DNA of 63,631 nucleotides from Vicingaceae bacterium (GCA_019429185.1 JAHYJH010000007.1:1-63631), one strand, 5' to 3'. Counted from the first letter of the stretch, positions 8,472-18,702 are shown. Program-made: numbers and translations. The notes: generated by a model not told the origin, from the letters alone.

Positions 8472-9588
8472 TACGTTTTCATGTCTTATTTTATTTCTAA
8501 ACGCTTGTGAAGAAGCAAAAAAAGAAACAGATGGATTAGATGGAAAATCTATTCAGAAACATATTGTTTCTTATGCCAAAGGATTTAGTATTGTATATTT
8601 TGATGATTTTAAAGTCATAACGCTTCATTCGGCTTGGAAAGGCGAAAATAAACCTATAAAATATGTGCTTTATAAAAATGAAAAACCATTGAGTATTGAT
8701 GGTATATTCATTAAAACACCAATAAAATCAATAGCTTGTTTGAGTTTAACTCACATAGCTTTTTTAGAAAAATTAGGATTACAAAATTCAATTATTGGTC
8801 TCTCTGGATGTAATTATGTGAGTAGCCCAGCAATAAAGAAAAGAATTGAAAACAAAGAAATTAATGAAGTAGGACAGCATGAAGTTGTAAATTATGAGTT
8901 ATTAGTAAATATGAATCCAGAAGTAATTATGGCTTATGGAATAGACCAAACTTCAACAACAAAAATTAATAAGTTAAAAGCAATGGGGTTAACCACAGTT
9001 TTGAATGCAGAATACTTGGAAAATCACCCATTAGGACAAGCTGAATGGATAAAATTTATAGCTGCATTTTATAATGAAGAAGACAAAGCCGATTCTATTT
9101 TTAATAATATAGAACAAGAATATCTGAAATTACTTGAAATAACAAGTAAAATTAAAAATAAACCAACTGTTTTTTCAGGCATACCATGGAATGGAGCTTG
9201 GTATGTGCCTGGAGGATTGTCTTTTCAAGCTCAACTTTTTAAAGATGCTGGAGCAACTTATTTGTGGGCAGATAATCAGGAAGAACGAAGCTTTGTGAAA
9301 AGCAAAGAAATTATTTTAGATGAAGCATTGAATGCTGATTTTTGGTTGAATGTGAATGCGTATCATTCCATTCATGAAATTATTGAAACAGATAAGGTAT
9401 TACAGAACTTCAAGGCATTGAAACAACAACAAATTTATAATAATAATTTGAGGGAAAATGCAGCCGCAGGGAATGATTATTGGGAATCAGGAGTAATTAA
9501 TCCACATATTGTGTTGAAAGACTTGATTAAAATTTTTCACCCAGAATTGGTAGAGCATGAGTTGTATTATTATAAGAAGTTGGAGTAG
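8431..9588 (+). CDS. ABC transporter substrate-binding lipoprotein, BtuF/FhuD type
   Basis: A periplasmic binding lipoprotein for a metal chelate such as cobalamin or a siderophore. The signal peptide ends at a lipobox LNAC (Cys about 26). The mature part has the TroA/BtuF-type fold: IKSIACLSLTHIAFLEKLG, a middle YELLVNMNPEVIMAYG, a long linking helix around 215-245, and a C-terminal lobe with FKDAGATYLWAD. No permease or ATPase lies nearby, so the ligand is unknown. The ATG overlaps the TAA of the preceding M23 remnant, suggesting this gene once sat directly behind a full M23 gene. Confidence 0.85.
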   Translation: MTNSDFKLWCRYVFTFSCLILFLNACEEAKKETDGLDGKSIQKHIVSYAKGFSIVYFDDFKVITLHSAWKGENKPIKYVLYKNEKPLSIDGIFIKTPIKSIACLSLTHIAFLEKLGLQNSIIGLSGCNYVSSPAIKKRIENKEINEVGQHEVVNYELLVNMNPEVIMAYGIDQTSTTKINKLKAMGLTTVLNAEYLENHPLGQAEWIKFIAAFYNEEDKADSIFNNIEQEYLKLLEITSKIKNKPTVFSGIPWNGAWYVPGGLSFQAQLFKDAGATYLWADNQEERSFVKSKEIILDEALNADFWLNVNAYHSIHEIIETDKVLQNFKALKQQQIYNNNLRENAAAGNDYWESGVINPHIVLKDLIKIFHPELVEHELYYYKKLE

Positions 9589-9640
9589 AGGTAAAGTACT
9601 TAGGAATGCCTTAAGTACTTAGAGTTGAGAGTTATTTAAT

Positions 9641-10090
9641 TCAGGAAATATTTTTCACTTTCAAGCTCCATTCAAATTTCATTTCTGTTACCACTTCATT
9701 TTCTTCATCTATTCCTGTGGATTTCATCCAAAAAGAAATCCCTTCACCAGTTTCTATTGATTTGTTTAAAGCTTCGTCAATTAATTTTCCATCTGTGCAA
9801 GTGAAATTAATTTGCCCTTTGGCTTTTTTCAGAAAAGTACTTTTTTGATGTGTAACCAACATAGATACTTTTTTGTTGCTGGTTTTAATTTTCTGGAGTA
9901 CCAAAGCTCCAGTACTTAGTTCTGAAGCCATAGCCAATACTGCAAAATAGATAGAGCCAAAAGGATTTTGGTTTATCCACCGATGTTTTACAGAAGTAAT
10001 ACAACTGTTTTCTTGCAATGATTTTACTCGAACGCCTGAAAAAAAGGCATTAGGAAGTTTTAGAAATAAAAATAAATGAAGTTTGAACAT
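9641..10090 (-). CDS. DUF4442 hotdog-fold (thioesterase-like) protein
   Basis: A single-domain protein of 149 residues. The NPFGSIYFAVLAMASELSTGAL helix and the following strands resemble the DUF4442 family, a hotdog-fold group related to PaaI-type thioesterases. A role with acyl thioesters is plausible but not shown. It lies between the BtuF-like gene and the pigment cluster, separated from the latter by a repeat element, so cluster membership is uncertain. Confidence 0.75.
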   Translation of the reverse strand: MFKLHLFLFLKLPNAFFSGVRVKSLQENSCITSVKHRWINQNPFGSIYFAVLAMASELSTGALVLQKIKTSNKKVSMLVTHQKSTFLKKAKGQINFTCTDGKLIDEALNKSIETGEGISFWMKSTGIDEENEVVTEMKFEWSLKVKNIS

Positions 10091-10210
10091 GAGCTGCTAA
10101 TTTGGAGTGTAATGAACGAAATTAATACTTTTTATTTGGTCGAGTATAGCTACATTATATCCAAAAATCAATTTCAATCGTCTTTAGTAATTATTAAAAA
10201 AACAACTAAA

Positions 10211-10346
10211 TAGTGTCTGTCCATAAAGTCGAGAGTTTGGTTTAGAACTGAGCGAAGCGAACTCACGAACACAACTAAAAAACAATTTAATATTGTGAGT
10301 AATGTTCGAGAATAACGAAGATATCGGACATTATGGACAAACTCTA
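10211..10346 (-). repeat. Copy A of the stop-codon-adjacent inverted-repeat element
   Basis: Ends are TAGTGTCTGTCCATAAAGTC (left, plus strand) and TAGAGTTTGTCCATAATGTC (right end, read on the minus strand), imperfect inverted repeats of each other. The right end supplies the TAG stop of the halogenase-like gene at 10344. The first 41 bases from the stop side are identical to the copy at 39849. The middle differs and carries a GTGAGTTCGCTTCGCTCAGT-type hairpin that resembles part of the copy at 50992. Confidence 0.8.
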
Positions 10347-11573
10347 AATAGACTGTTTTAAACGCACCACTTTAGCTAAAGTTGGTAATATTGTTTTGTG
10401 TTTTTTGATGAATGGATTTGTTGTGTCCCAAACATAGCCAGCCAAAACAGAGCAAATTTGTTTTTTTATTTCTGGATTAATTTCATCTGAAAAAAAGATG
10501 GTTTGCAAATCTCCATTATACCAGCCTTGCACATAGCTTCTAAAAACATTTACTCCTTTTTTTACTTCATTTTCGTAGTCCGTTTCCCAATCTACTTGTT
10601 TACCAGAAAGTTGTTGGTAGGTTAATTTTGCAGCCAACAAGCCTGAATAAGTTGCCAATGTTACACCTGAAGAAAAAACAGGGTCTAAAAATTCCGTACT
10701 GTTTCCACATAATACATAACCATTGCCATACATTTGTTTCACTCCTATGGAATAACCTAATATGGTGCGTGGCTCAAATACGAGTGAAAGATCAGTAAAA
10801 CGCCCTTTTAAGTTTTCGAAATTTTGTATAAAGTTTTTAAATTTCTCACCGTTGTTTAATGAAAATTCTTTGATTAATTCATTTTTTCCTACAACACCAA
10901 CGGAGGTTTGTCCATCGGAAAAAGGAATTGCCCACAACCATGCTTCATTATCGTTAAAAGCATGAATAAAGATATTGTTACCTGCTTTTTCTGTTCTGTT
11001 TTTATCAACAACATGCGTGAATATGGCTCCTCTGGTTTCTAAATCAGAAGGTTCATTCAAATCTAACAATGAGGGTAATACTCTTCCATAACCACTGGCA
11101 TCAATAACAAATTTTGCTTTTAGGATTGTGTTGTTTCCATATTCATCTTCATATTCAACCAATTGTGTATCAGAAGAAAATTTAACTTTTTTTACGGTTG
11201 AATTAAAACGAACTTCAACGCCTTTTTTCTGAATTTCATCAACTAAAGTTTTATCAAATAATGCTCGTTTTACTTGCCACGTCCATTCCCAACCTTTTGT
11301 ATGCTGTTCCGAAAATAAAAAATCACATTTAGCATCTTCTTTATAAAATGCAGCACCTGTTTTTTTTTGAAATCCAATTTTTTTTACTGCTTCAAGTAAA
11401 TCAGCTTCTTCAAGGTGATCCATGCAATGCGGGAGAAGGCTTTCTCCGATAACAAATCTCGGAAAGGTTTCTTTTTCAAGAACCAACACATTTTTTTTCA
11501 TTTTATTCAAATAGGCAGCGGCAACAGCTCCTGCTGGACCAGCTCCAATAACTACTACATCATAAACTTGCAT
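10344..11573 (-). CDS. FAD-dependent oxidoreductase, flavin halogenase-like (flexirubin cluster)
   Basis: A cytoplasmic flavoenzyme of the tryptophan-halogenase / geranylgeranyl-reductase superfamily. It has an N-terminal GAGPAGA FAD motif (residues 10-16), then PRFVIGESLLP (about 38-48) and a central WLWAIP (about 213-218), which fits the WxWxIP signature of flavin-dependent halogenases. Many flexirubins are chlorinated on the aryl ring or resorcinol, so a halogenase role fits. An alternative is oxidation or aromatisation of the dialkylresorcinol precursor. It is the third gene of a minus-strand operon, 1 base after the CrtI-like gene. Its stop codon lies in a repeat end. Confidence 0.78.
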   Translation of the reverse strand: MQVYDVVVIGAGPAGAVAAAYLNKMKKNVLVLEKETFPRFVIGESLLPHCMDHLEEADLLEAVKKIGFQKKTGAAFYKEDAKCDFLFSEQHTKGWEWTWQVKRALFDKTLVDEIQKKGVEVRFNSTVKKVKFSSDTQLVEYEDEYGNNTILKAKFVIDASGYGRVLPSLLDLNEPSDLETRGAIFTHVVDKNRTEKAGNNIFIHAFNDNEAWLWAIPFSDGQTSVGVVGKNELIKEFSLNNGEKFKNFIQNFENLKGRFTDLSLVFEPRTILGYSIGVKQMYGNGYVLCGNSTEFLDPVFSSGVTLATYSGLLAAKLTYQQLSGKQVDWETDYENEVKKGVNVFRSYVQGWYNGDLQTIFFSDEINPEIKKQICSVLAGYVWDTTNPFIKKHKTILPTLAKVVRLKQSI

Positions 11574-11574
11574 G

Positions 11575-13104
11575 TTAGCTATTTTTTACTTTATTAATTA
11601 ATTGATGTTTATCTAAAAATTCAAAACAAGTAACAAAAGCACCTATGGTAACTCCTAATATGCCATGAAGCACAATGTTTTGACCTGTTAATGATAAATT
11701 TTTAATTTTTGTTTTTGAATTGATTGATGTTTTGATGGGATTATTACAATCTCTAATAATTCCGTACATTGCTCCAGTTTTATCTCCTATATAATCCCTA
11801 AAAGTAAGTGGTGTTGAGCTATGTACACTTTTTATTTTTGATTTTATACCTGGAAAATCTTCTTCGAGAACATCAATTATTTTTTGCTCTTTTTGGTGTT
11901 TAAATTCTTTGTAGTCTTTTCCTCTATCCCCTTTATTTGCTATTGTATTTTTTGTGTTTGCCCATTTTTTAGTTTCCTCACTATCCATATAAACCATAAC
12001 AGACATACTTTCGGCAAATTTTTTGCTTTTTGAACTGGCTGGAGTGCAGGCAAAATATGCTTTTGGCCAATTTTCTTGGGTATAATTAATACTATCCCAA
12101 ACATCATCAGTTTTAAATTGATAGATATTGTAGTTCAAATAAGGAAAACTTTTTTCTTTAAAAACGATATGAACTATAAATGAGGAGGAGGAGTTTTCTA
12201 AATTTTGTACTCGTTTTGTGTATGCCTTTAGGAATTTGTCTTCTCCAAAAATATCTATGGTTGTTGATGGATGAGCATTGGAAATAAAATGTTTTCCTCT
12301 TACTGTTTCTCCAGTGCTAAGAATTACTTCGCTAATCTTACCCACTTCATTGTAATTAGCCCCAACAACTTCTTTTCGTTTGTATATTTCACCTTTCATT
12401 TCACGAATAGACTTACTCAAATGTATGGCTATTTGAGAACCTCCATCTTCTAACCGATAAGCTCCTATTAAATAACTATTTATTACTAAGGCATGTACAT
12501 ACCAAGGTGTGCTTTCTTTTATTCCGGCATACAATCCATTGGTGCCAGCCAACACATTTTGCAACAATTTATTTGAAGTGATGGAGGCAATATAATCATA
12601 AGCATTTATACTCAGTAAATCTAAATTATCGAGGTGCGTTGAGGTTGTAATGGTTTTTAAGTTATATAAATGAAAATCCAAACAAGTAGCTTGTAATTTG
12701 TTGCAATATTCGTTTATTGCTGCTGCTTCATCTGGAAAATCTTTTAATAGTGTTTTTTTGAAATTATCGTATCCTTGAGCATGTTTAAATGTTTTGCCAT
12801 CATTGAACCGGATAACATCAAAACCATCTTCATCCAATTTTTTTAATTTTAGTTTTCCTATCAATCCAAAATATTTGAAAAATTGATGTAAGTTTTCACC
12901 TTCGTCTAAACTACCAATGTAATGTACACCTGTATCGAAAATGCATTTATCTCTGCTAAAAACCTGAAGATTGCCACCAATTTGATGGTTTTTTTCTAAC
13001 ACAACAACACGATAGCCTTCCGAAGCAAGAATATAAGCACACGCCAACCCTCCTAAACCACTGCCAATGATTACAAAATCATATTCTTTTTTATTGAAAG
13101 ACAT
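11575..13104 (-). CDS. CrtI/CrtISO-like FAD-dependent desaturase or isomerase
   Basis: A phytoene-desaturase-family flavoprotein. Its Rossmann motif FVIIGSGLGGLACAYILASEG lies at about 9-30, followed by VVVLEKN. The GGNLQVF and FDTGVHYIG segments are typical of carotenoid isomerase-like (CrtISO/RetSat) members, and the C-terminal SLTGQNIVLHGILGVTIGA closes the FAD site. In flexirubin clusters such enzymes probably act on the polyene or its ring; the exact reaction is unknown. It lies 3 bases after the MMPL fusion gene and directly before the halogenase-like gene, and is paralogous to the gene at 38258. Confidence 0.83.
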   Translation of the reverse strand: MSFNKKEYDFVIIGSGLGGLACAYILASEGYRVVVLEKNHQIGGNLQVFSRDKCIFDTGVHYIGSLDEGENLHQFFKYFGLIGKLKLKKLDEDGFDVIRFNDGKTFKHAQGYDNFKKTLLKDFPDEAAAINEYCNKLQATCLDFHLYNLKTITTSTHLDNLDLLSINAYDYIASITSNKLLQNVLAGTNGLYAGIKESTPWYVHALVINSYLIGAYRLEDGGSQIAIHLSKSIREMKGEIYKRKEVVGANYNEVGKISEVILSTGETVRGKHFISNAHPSTTIDIFGEDKFLKAYTKRVQNLENSSSSFIVHIVFKEKSFPYLNYNIYQFKTDDVWDSINYTQENWPKAYFACTPASSKSKKFAESMSVMVYMDSEETKKWANTKNTIANKGDRGKDYKEFKHQKEQKIIDVLEEDFPGIKSKIKSVHSSTPLTFRDYIGDKTGAMYGIIRDCNNPIKTSINSKTKIKNLSLTGQNIVLHGILGVTIGAFVTCFEFLDKHQLINKVKNS

Positions 13105-13107
13105 ATT

Positions 13108-16100
13108 TTATGATTTTTTTAAGATAAAAAGTACGTTAGATGTTTTTTTTGAATGTTGAATTAACTCACAGGTAAATCCATTTTCTTGAGCAAAGGTGTA
13201 AATATATTTTGAAGAAAAAAAATGAAAATCTTCTTCTTTTTTATTAAAACCAAAAAATTTGGTAGATAGTTTTTCCGAAAGCTCTGTGTTTTTATGTTTT
13301 TCGCTAAAATCGGTAATGCCATCACGAATTAAAATAATTCCTTTTTCATTCAAATTTGAAGCACATTTTTTGAGCAGTTGAAGTTGTTTTTCTTCTGAAA
13401 AATAGTGTAAAACGTCATTTAATAAAATTGCATCTTGCTTTTCAAAAGTATAGTCCAACACATTGGCATATTCAAATTTTAAATTGTCAGTTTTGTCAAA
13501 TCCGTTGGCTGCAATACTAATTTTTTCGGCATCGTAATCCAATCCTATTAGTTGCCTATTTTCATCTTTATAATGTAGAAAGTAAGACAAATAACCATAG
13601 CCACAACCCACATCTAAAATGGTGTTTTTATCTTTAAGTAAGGTATTATAAAAATCATAATTTTTGGCTTCCATTTTCCATTTTATTTTTATATACCATT
13701 CAGTAACAGGTCCTTTATAAGCATAATTTGCAAAAACTCTTGAAAACAATCCGGCACTATTTTCTTGCTCATCTTTAAATTGTAAAAATTCTTTTTTATA
13801 ATAAGTTGAAATAGATTTTGTTCTTCGTCCGAAATCATCTCCCCAAGTGAGGTTGTTGGCTTTAATTCGAGGGAGTATTTTTATATTTAACGAACCATGT
13901 TTAACAAAATATTCTGATTTTGGCAACACATAAGAAGCTCCATGAATTAACACCGGTGTAATGTCTAAATTTAATTCTTGAGCCAAGAAAAATGCTCCTT
14001 TATGAAACCTCCTTATCGTGTCATTTTCTGACCTGGCTCCTTCAGGAAAAATAACGATAGAATATCCATTATCAATTCTAGATTGTATAATTTTTAAGTT
14101 TTCTTCAGGGCTTTTGCCTATGTAAATATATCCAACATATCGAACAATAGGACCGAACAATATGGAATTGTAAACCCAGTCTTTTACTACAATAATAACT
14201 TTTGGAGTGAGCATAATTAGCAGTAAAATGTCTAAAAAAGAAGTATGATTAGAAATAATAATGGAGGGTTTTTTGAAATCTAAATTTTCTTTATTGAAGA
14301 TTCTTTTTTTAACGTGAAATGCTGAATAAATTACGCTTCCCGCAGAAATTGAAAGTACGGAATTTAATAAATAACGCTTATTTTTTTTAGGTATTGGCAA
14401 TAAAAGTAAAATAAGCAACACAACATAAGCGACTAAACAACCTACAACAAACCACGAAAATTCAAAAACTGAAACAATAAATGCAATGAATGAAACAGGT
14501 GTTTTTTTGTGATTTACTCTGTTTTGTATAAACAAATTAAATAACAACGGTTGCACAACTATTGAGATAAATAAGATGCATCCAATTCCAAGTACACTAA
14601 TAATAGATATTGAATTGATTGCCGGATGTTTGGCAAAAAATAGTACTCCTAAACCAACCATAGTGGTTATTGCAGATAAAACAATTGCTTGATTGTAAGC
14701 ATTTAAAGAGTTCTTTTTGTATTTGTATTTGGTTAATAATCCATCTGTTATAAAAATACTAAAATCATCACCTAAACCAAAAATGAATGTAGCGATAACA
14801 ATATTTACAAAATTGAAATTGATATTGAAAATAGAAGCTAATCCTAAAATCCATATCCAACTTATTACCATTGGAATAAAAGTGAAAAGCGTCAATTCTA
14901 TTCTTCCATAAATGATTAATAAACTAAAGAAAACCAATAATGAAGTAACGAGTAGAATAAAATTAAAATCATTTTTAACGGTTGCTAACAAATCAACCGC
15001 AATTTCAGATTTATTAAAGACAAACACATTGTTTATTTGTTCAATTTCCGTTTGCACTTCAGCAATAAATTTTTTATCAACAATAATTGAGCTTACAATG
15101 GTTGTTTTTTCGGGTTTTATATTGATGAGTTTATCTATTTCAAATAATTTTATCAACTGTTCATTATCAATATTAACATGGTTTAGCGTTGTTGAATCTG
15201 AAATCCAATTTCTAAAAGAGTTAAAAGCATTTTCGCTAAAACCTAAACTATCAGAAATGGGATTAAAAGTGGTAAATAAGTCTTTTTTACGAGTTGACCA
15301 AAAATTCTCCCAAACTGAAAATTTATGTGTTGCTATGGAATCAGGAATAATAAATTTACTTATTGATAAAGATGATTTTATTTTATTTTCAGCTTCTAAT
15401 TGTTGAATTTTTTGGTAGAGGTTGTAATTAGAAATATTGGCTTGTTCAAAAGTGGTTGCTTCAGCAAAAACGAATAGTTTCTTTTCATTTTCAGGATTTA
15501 TTCCAACAAATTTTTCTTCCTTATCTTTTAAATCTTGTTGATGATAACTTAGATTATCAATGTTTCCATCAAATTTCACATTGAAAGAATGATAAAGGAA
15601 AAAACCTGTTAAAATTAGTATTATAACCAACAAAATGGAGTTAGTTTTTTTTGAAAATGTTATCGGAATATTAAAATTTAGGGTGCTTATTTCGGTAGGT
15701 TTGAATTTTATTAATTTTAATATAACCGGCAAGCAAATTAATGTAAAAAACAAAGCACCTAAAATACTTAATGCGGCAACCAAACCAAAATCTTGAAGGA
15801 TAGTTGAGTTGGTAAACAAAAGAGCTATAAAAGCCATAAATGTTGTAGCTCCACCTGTTAATAATGGAAAAGCAATATCATTAATTGTTTCTTCAATTGA
15901 TTTTGAATGTTGCAGATGCGTGAAAAAATGAAAGCAGAAATCAATTACAATTCCAAAAACTACAGCTCCGGTTGCCAGTGAAATTCCAGAAATTTCACCT
16001 TTAAAAAAACCAATGAATCCTAGTGCAAACAAGCCGCCAAAAAGAACAGGAAGCATGAAAAATATTGGAATAAATAACTTTCGGTAAACCACAAAAAGAA

Positions 16101-16941
16101 TAAAGAGGATGCTAATTAACGTAATTATAATGGTTAAAAAAGAATCTTTTTTTATTTGAACACTATTTTCAGCACTTATCATAAATGTGCCAAAATAGTC
16201 CATCGTGTTTTCTGGATGAATGGAGTTCCATTTCGATTTAAAATGATTCAACCCTTCATACAATGCCACATTTTTTTTATTGTCTGAAATAGCAAAATTG
16301 GGCCGGGCAGTGATAAAAAGAAACTTTTTATCGTCCGAAAAAACAAACCCATTTTCAATGGTAATGTTTGAAAAATTGGTGTTTTTTTCAAGTGTTTTAA
16401 AAAAATCACTCGAAATATAAAGCGGGTCATTAAGTATAAACGCTTTTAAAACAAAACCACTAGGCGATAATAAGTTTTGCTGAGCATGAATTAAACTTGC
16501 TCTAATTGTATCTTCTAAAATTTTATTTTCAATCGATTCATAATAAGCATCTGAAATGAAAACAGGGAAATTTTGGTGGTAATAAGCATATACTTCTTTT
16601 TCAACATCTGGTCGTTGAACAACCAAATTGCTTATTAAGTCTTGAACAGAAGTTGAAATGGAATCTGAAAAAATGGTAGTGAGATTTTCAATTTCTTCCT
16701 CAGCTGTTTCGGAAACAGCAATAGAAATAATGAGTTGATTGCTTAAATTTTCTTGATCAATAAATTTAAAAAAGTTAGCGTAAGCATTTCCCTTTGGAAA
16801 GGTTGAAAAAATATTTTCATTCAAACTTAATTTAGAGACACCGTAAGAAAGCACACTTAAAATGGCAATAATTAGTAATCCGAAAACATATTTTCGGTTA
16901 GATAAGAAATAGATAAGCTGATTTATTCCTTTTCCTAGCAT
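13108..16941 (-). CDS. MMPL/RND exporter fused to a PlsC-type acyltransferase and a SAM methyltransferase
   Basis: A triple fusion of 1277 residues. Residues 1 to about 800 form an RND/MMPL exporter with two halves, each a membrane helix plus periplasmic loop followed by a bundle of helices (about 265-410 and 660-800). Residues about 880-1060 form a 1-acylglycerol-3-phosphate-acyltransferase-type domain with ISNHTSFLD (HX4D, about 896) and FPEGARS (about 967). Residues about 1095-1277 form a class I methyltransferase with ILDVGCGYGYLSY (about 1108). It likely exports or installs the pigment in the outer membrane; the acyltransferase and methyltransferase could finish it before export. It is the first gene of the minus-strand operon. 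Confidence 0.88.
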   Translation of the reverse strand: MLGKGINQLIYFLSNRKYVFGLLIIAILSVLSYGVSKLSLNENIFSTFPKGNAYANFFKFIDQENLSNQLIISIAVSETAEEEIENLTTIFSDSISTSVQDLISNLVVQRPDVEKEVYAYYHQNFPVFISDAYYESIENKILEDTIRASLIHAQQNLLSPSGFVLKAFILNDPLYISSDFFKTLEKNTNFSNITIENGFVFSDDKKFLFITARPNFAISDNKKNVALYEGLNHFKSKWNSIHPENTMDYFGTFMISAENSVQIKKDSFLTIIITLISILFILFVVYRKLFIPIFFMLPVLFGGLFALGFIGFFKGEISGISLATGAVVFGIVIDFCFHFFTHLQHSKSIEETINDIAFPLLTGGATTFMAFIALLFTNSTILQDFGLVAALSILGALFFTLICLPVILKLIKFKPTEISTLNFNIPITFSKKTNSILLVIILILTGFFLYHSFNVKFDGNIDNLSYHQQDLKDKEEKFVGINPENEKKLFVFAEATTFEQANISNYNLYQKIQQLEAENKIKSSLSISKFIIPDSIATHKFSVWENFWSTRKKDLFTTFNPISDSLGFSENAFNSFRNWISDSTTLNHVNIDNEQLIKLFEIDKLINIKPEKTTIVSSIIVDKKFIAEVQTEIEQINNVFVFNKSEIAVDLLATVKNDFNFILLVTSLLVFFSLLIIYGRIELTLFTFIPMVISWIWILGLASIFNINFNFVNIVIATFIFGLGDDFSIFITDGLLTKYKYKKNSLNAYNQAIVLSAITTMVGLGVLFFAKHPAINSISIISVLGIGCILFISIVVQPLLFNLFIQNRVNHKKTPVSFIAFIVSVFEFSWFVVGCLVAYVVLLILLLLPIPKKNKRYLLNSVLSISAGSVIYSAFHVKKRIFNKENLDFKKPSIIISNHTSFLDILLLIMLTPKVIIVVKDWVYNSILFGPIVRYVGYIYIGKSPEENLKIIQSRIDNGYSIVIFPEGARSENDTIRRFHKGAFFLAQELNLDITPVLIHGASYVLPKSEYFVKHGSLNIKILPRIKANNLTWGDDFGRRTKSISTYYKKEFLQFKDEQENSAGLFSRVFANYAYKGPVTEWYIKIKWKMEAKNYDFYNTLLKDKNTILDVGCGYGYLSYFLHYKDENRQLIGLDYDAEKISIAANGFDKTDNLKFEYANVLDYTFEKQDAILLNDVLHYFSEEKQLQLLKKCASNLNEKGIILIRDGITDFSEKHKNTELSEKLSTKFFGFNKKEEDFHFFSSKYIYTFAQENGFTCELIQHSKKTSNVLFILKKS

Positions 16942-17135
16942 TTTAACAAATTTTGACTATTTTTTTCAATATGCAAACTAAATTAAATTTCTATAATAAT
17001 TTAGTGTTTATTCAATATAAATAAATTCAATTAAAAAATAAGATAAACAATTTATTATCAACATTTTATTAAAATAATTAAGAATTTAAGTTTCTAATAG
17101 CTCAAAATAATTTTTATAAAGTTTGTTAAAATATA

Positions 17136-17143
17136 TACATTTG
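17136..17143 (+). promoter_or_regulatory. Candidate -7 box for the main pigment operon
   Basis: TACATTTG matches TAnnTTTG 33 bases before the ammonia-lyase ATG in the 234-base divergent intergenic region between the two arms of the cluster. The -33 element is not clear. Confidence 0.4.
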
Positions 17144-17175
17144 TCCCTTTTATTTAAAACCTGTCTAAATAGCAA

Positions 17176-18702
17176 ATGCAAAGATTAACAATAGAACAAG
17201 CCCAACAAATTGTTTTTAAAGGAAAGGATATTGAGTTAACTCAACACACCATCGAAACCATAAAAAAATCTTTTGTTTTTTTAACTTCTTTTTCTAAAGA
17301 CAAAATTATATATGGAATTAATACAGGTTTTGGACCAATGGCTCAATTTAGAATAGAGCCAGAAGAACTGAATCAATTGCAATATAATTTAATTAGAAGT
17401 CATGCCAGTGGCTCTGGAAATGTGCTTTCTCCAACTTATGTAAGAAGTGTTATTTTAGCACGGTTAAATGCGTTTCTACAGGGAAATTCAGGAATTAGCC
17501 CTGAAGTTGTTTCACAGTTGCATCTATTTCTAAAACATAACATTATACCAGAAATATTCGAACATGGAAGCGTAGGAGCTAGTGGCGATTTGGTTCAACT
17601 TTCTCATTTAGCTTTAGCATTGATAGGTGAAGGATATGTGTATGAAAATAACGAGCGAGTTAAAACAAGTGAGGTATTAAAAAAACATAAAATAGAACCA
17701 CTAAAACTAAATTTAAGAGATGGCTTAGGAATTATTAACGGAACATCTTGCATGACAGGAATAGCCGTTGTTAATCTTACTTATGCCAAAAGATTATTAA
17801 CGCATGCAATCACAGCCTCATCAATAATTAATGAAATTATTGAATCTTTTGACGATTCTTTTTCTAAAGAATTAAATGCAGTGAAGTTGCATCCCGGTCA
17901 AAATTACATTGCCAAAGAAATGAGGGAGTTTTTGAAAGATAGCAAGCTAATTAGAAAACGAGAAGAACTATTTAAAGACGATGCTGAATTACAACGAAGA
18001 GAATTTAAAAAGAAAATACAAGAGTATTATTCCATTCGGTGTGTGCCGCAAATTTTAGGCCCCATAATTGACACGCTTAATTATGCCGAAAATGTTGTGG
18101 AAAATGAGCTAAATTCTACGAACGATAATCCAATTATAAATTTAGATGTCCAAAATGTTTTTCATGGAGGTAATTTTCATGGAGATTATATTTCATTAGA
18201 AATGGATAAGGTGAAAATTAGTTTAACAAAACTATCCATGCTAATGGAACGCCAATTAAACTTTTTATTAAACCATCGATTAAATGATAAATTTCCTCCA
18301 TTTTTAAATGCAGGTAAACTCGGTTTAAACTTTGGATTTCAAGGCATACAATACACTGCTACATCAACAACTGCCGAAAGTCAAGCGTTGAGTAATTCTA
18401 TGTATGTTCATAGTATTCCAAACAACAACGACAATCAAGATTTAGTGAGCATGGGAACAAATAGTGCGTTGATGGCAAGGCAAGTGTTGGAAAATACGTA
18501 TCAAGTTATGGCAATTCATTTAATGGCTATTTGTCAAGCAATAGATTTACTTAGCGAAGATGAAAAGTTAGGATTATCATCTAAAACAAAAAAAGTATAT
18601 GCTAAAATTAGAAAAATAGCTACTTTTATAACCGATGATATTTCTCAAGCAGAGGCAATACATCATGTAACTAAATTTATAAAAGAAAATTCACTCGTTT
18701 GA
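17176..18702 (+). CDS. Aromatic amino acid ammonia-lyase (probably tyrosine ammonia-lyase)
   Basis: An MIO-dependent lyase that removes ammonia from tyrosine or histidine. The Ala-Ser-Gly that cyclises to the MIO group is at residues 135-137 in GSVGASGDL. YGINTGFGP, the NDNPI segment and the QD region near SIPNNNDNQD are also present. The RSHASGSG segment resembles the flavobacterial tyrosine ammonia-lyase of flexirubin clusters more than histidase. The 4-coumarate product would be the polyene starter unit. It is the first gene of the long plus-strand operon. Confidence 0.88.
   Translation: MQRLTIEQAQQIVFKGKDIELTQHTIETIKKSFVFLTSFSKDKIIYGINTGFGPMAQFRIEPEELNQLQYNLIRSHASGSGNVLSPTYVRSVILARLNAFLQGNSGISPEVVSQLHLFLKHNIIPEIFEHGSVGASGDLVQLSHLALALIGEGYVYENNERVKTSEVLKKHKIEPLKLNLRDGLGIINGTSCMTGIAVVNLTYAKRLLTHAITASSIINEIIESFDDSFSKELNAVKLHPGQNYIAKEMREFLKDSKLIRKREELFKDDAELQRREFKKKIQEYYSIRCVPQILGPIIDTLNYAENVVENELNSTNDNPIINLDVQNVFHGGNFHGDYISLEMDKVKISLTKLSMLMERQLNFLLNHRLNDKFPPFLNAGKLGLNFGFQGIQYTATSTTAESQALSNSMYVHSIPNNNDNQDLVSMGTNSALMARQVLENTYQVMAIHLMAICQAIDLLSEDEKLGLSSKTKKVYAKIRKIATFITDDISQAEAIHHVTKFIKENSLV

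Noticed and set aside
14912-15406. 164-residue plus-strand frame inside the MMPL fusion gene
   Set aside because: It lies opposite a periplasmic domain of MMPL and has no recognisable domain or start context.
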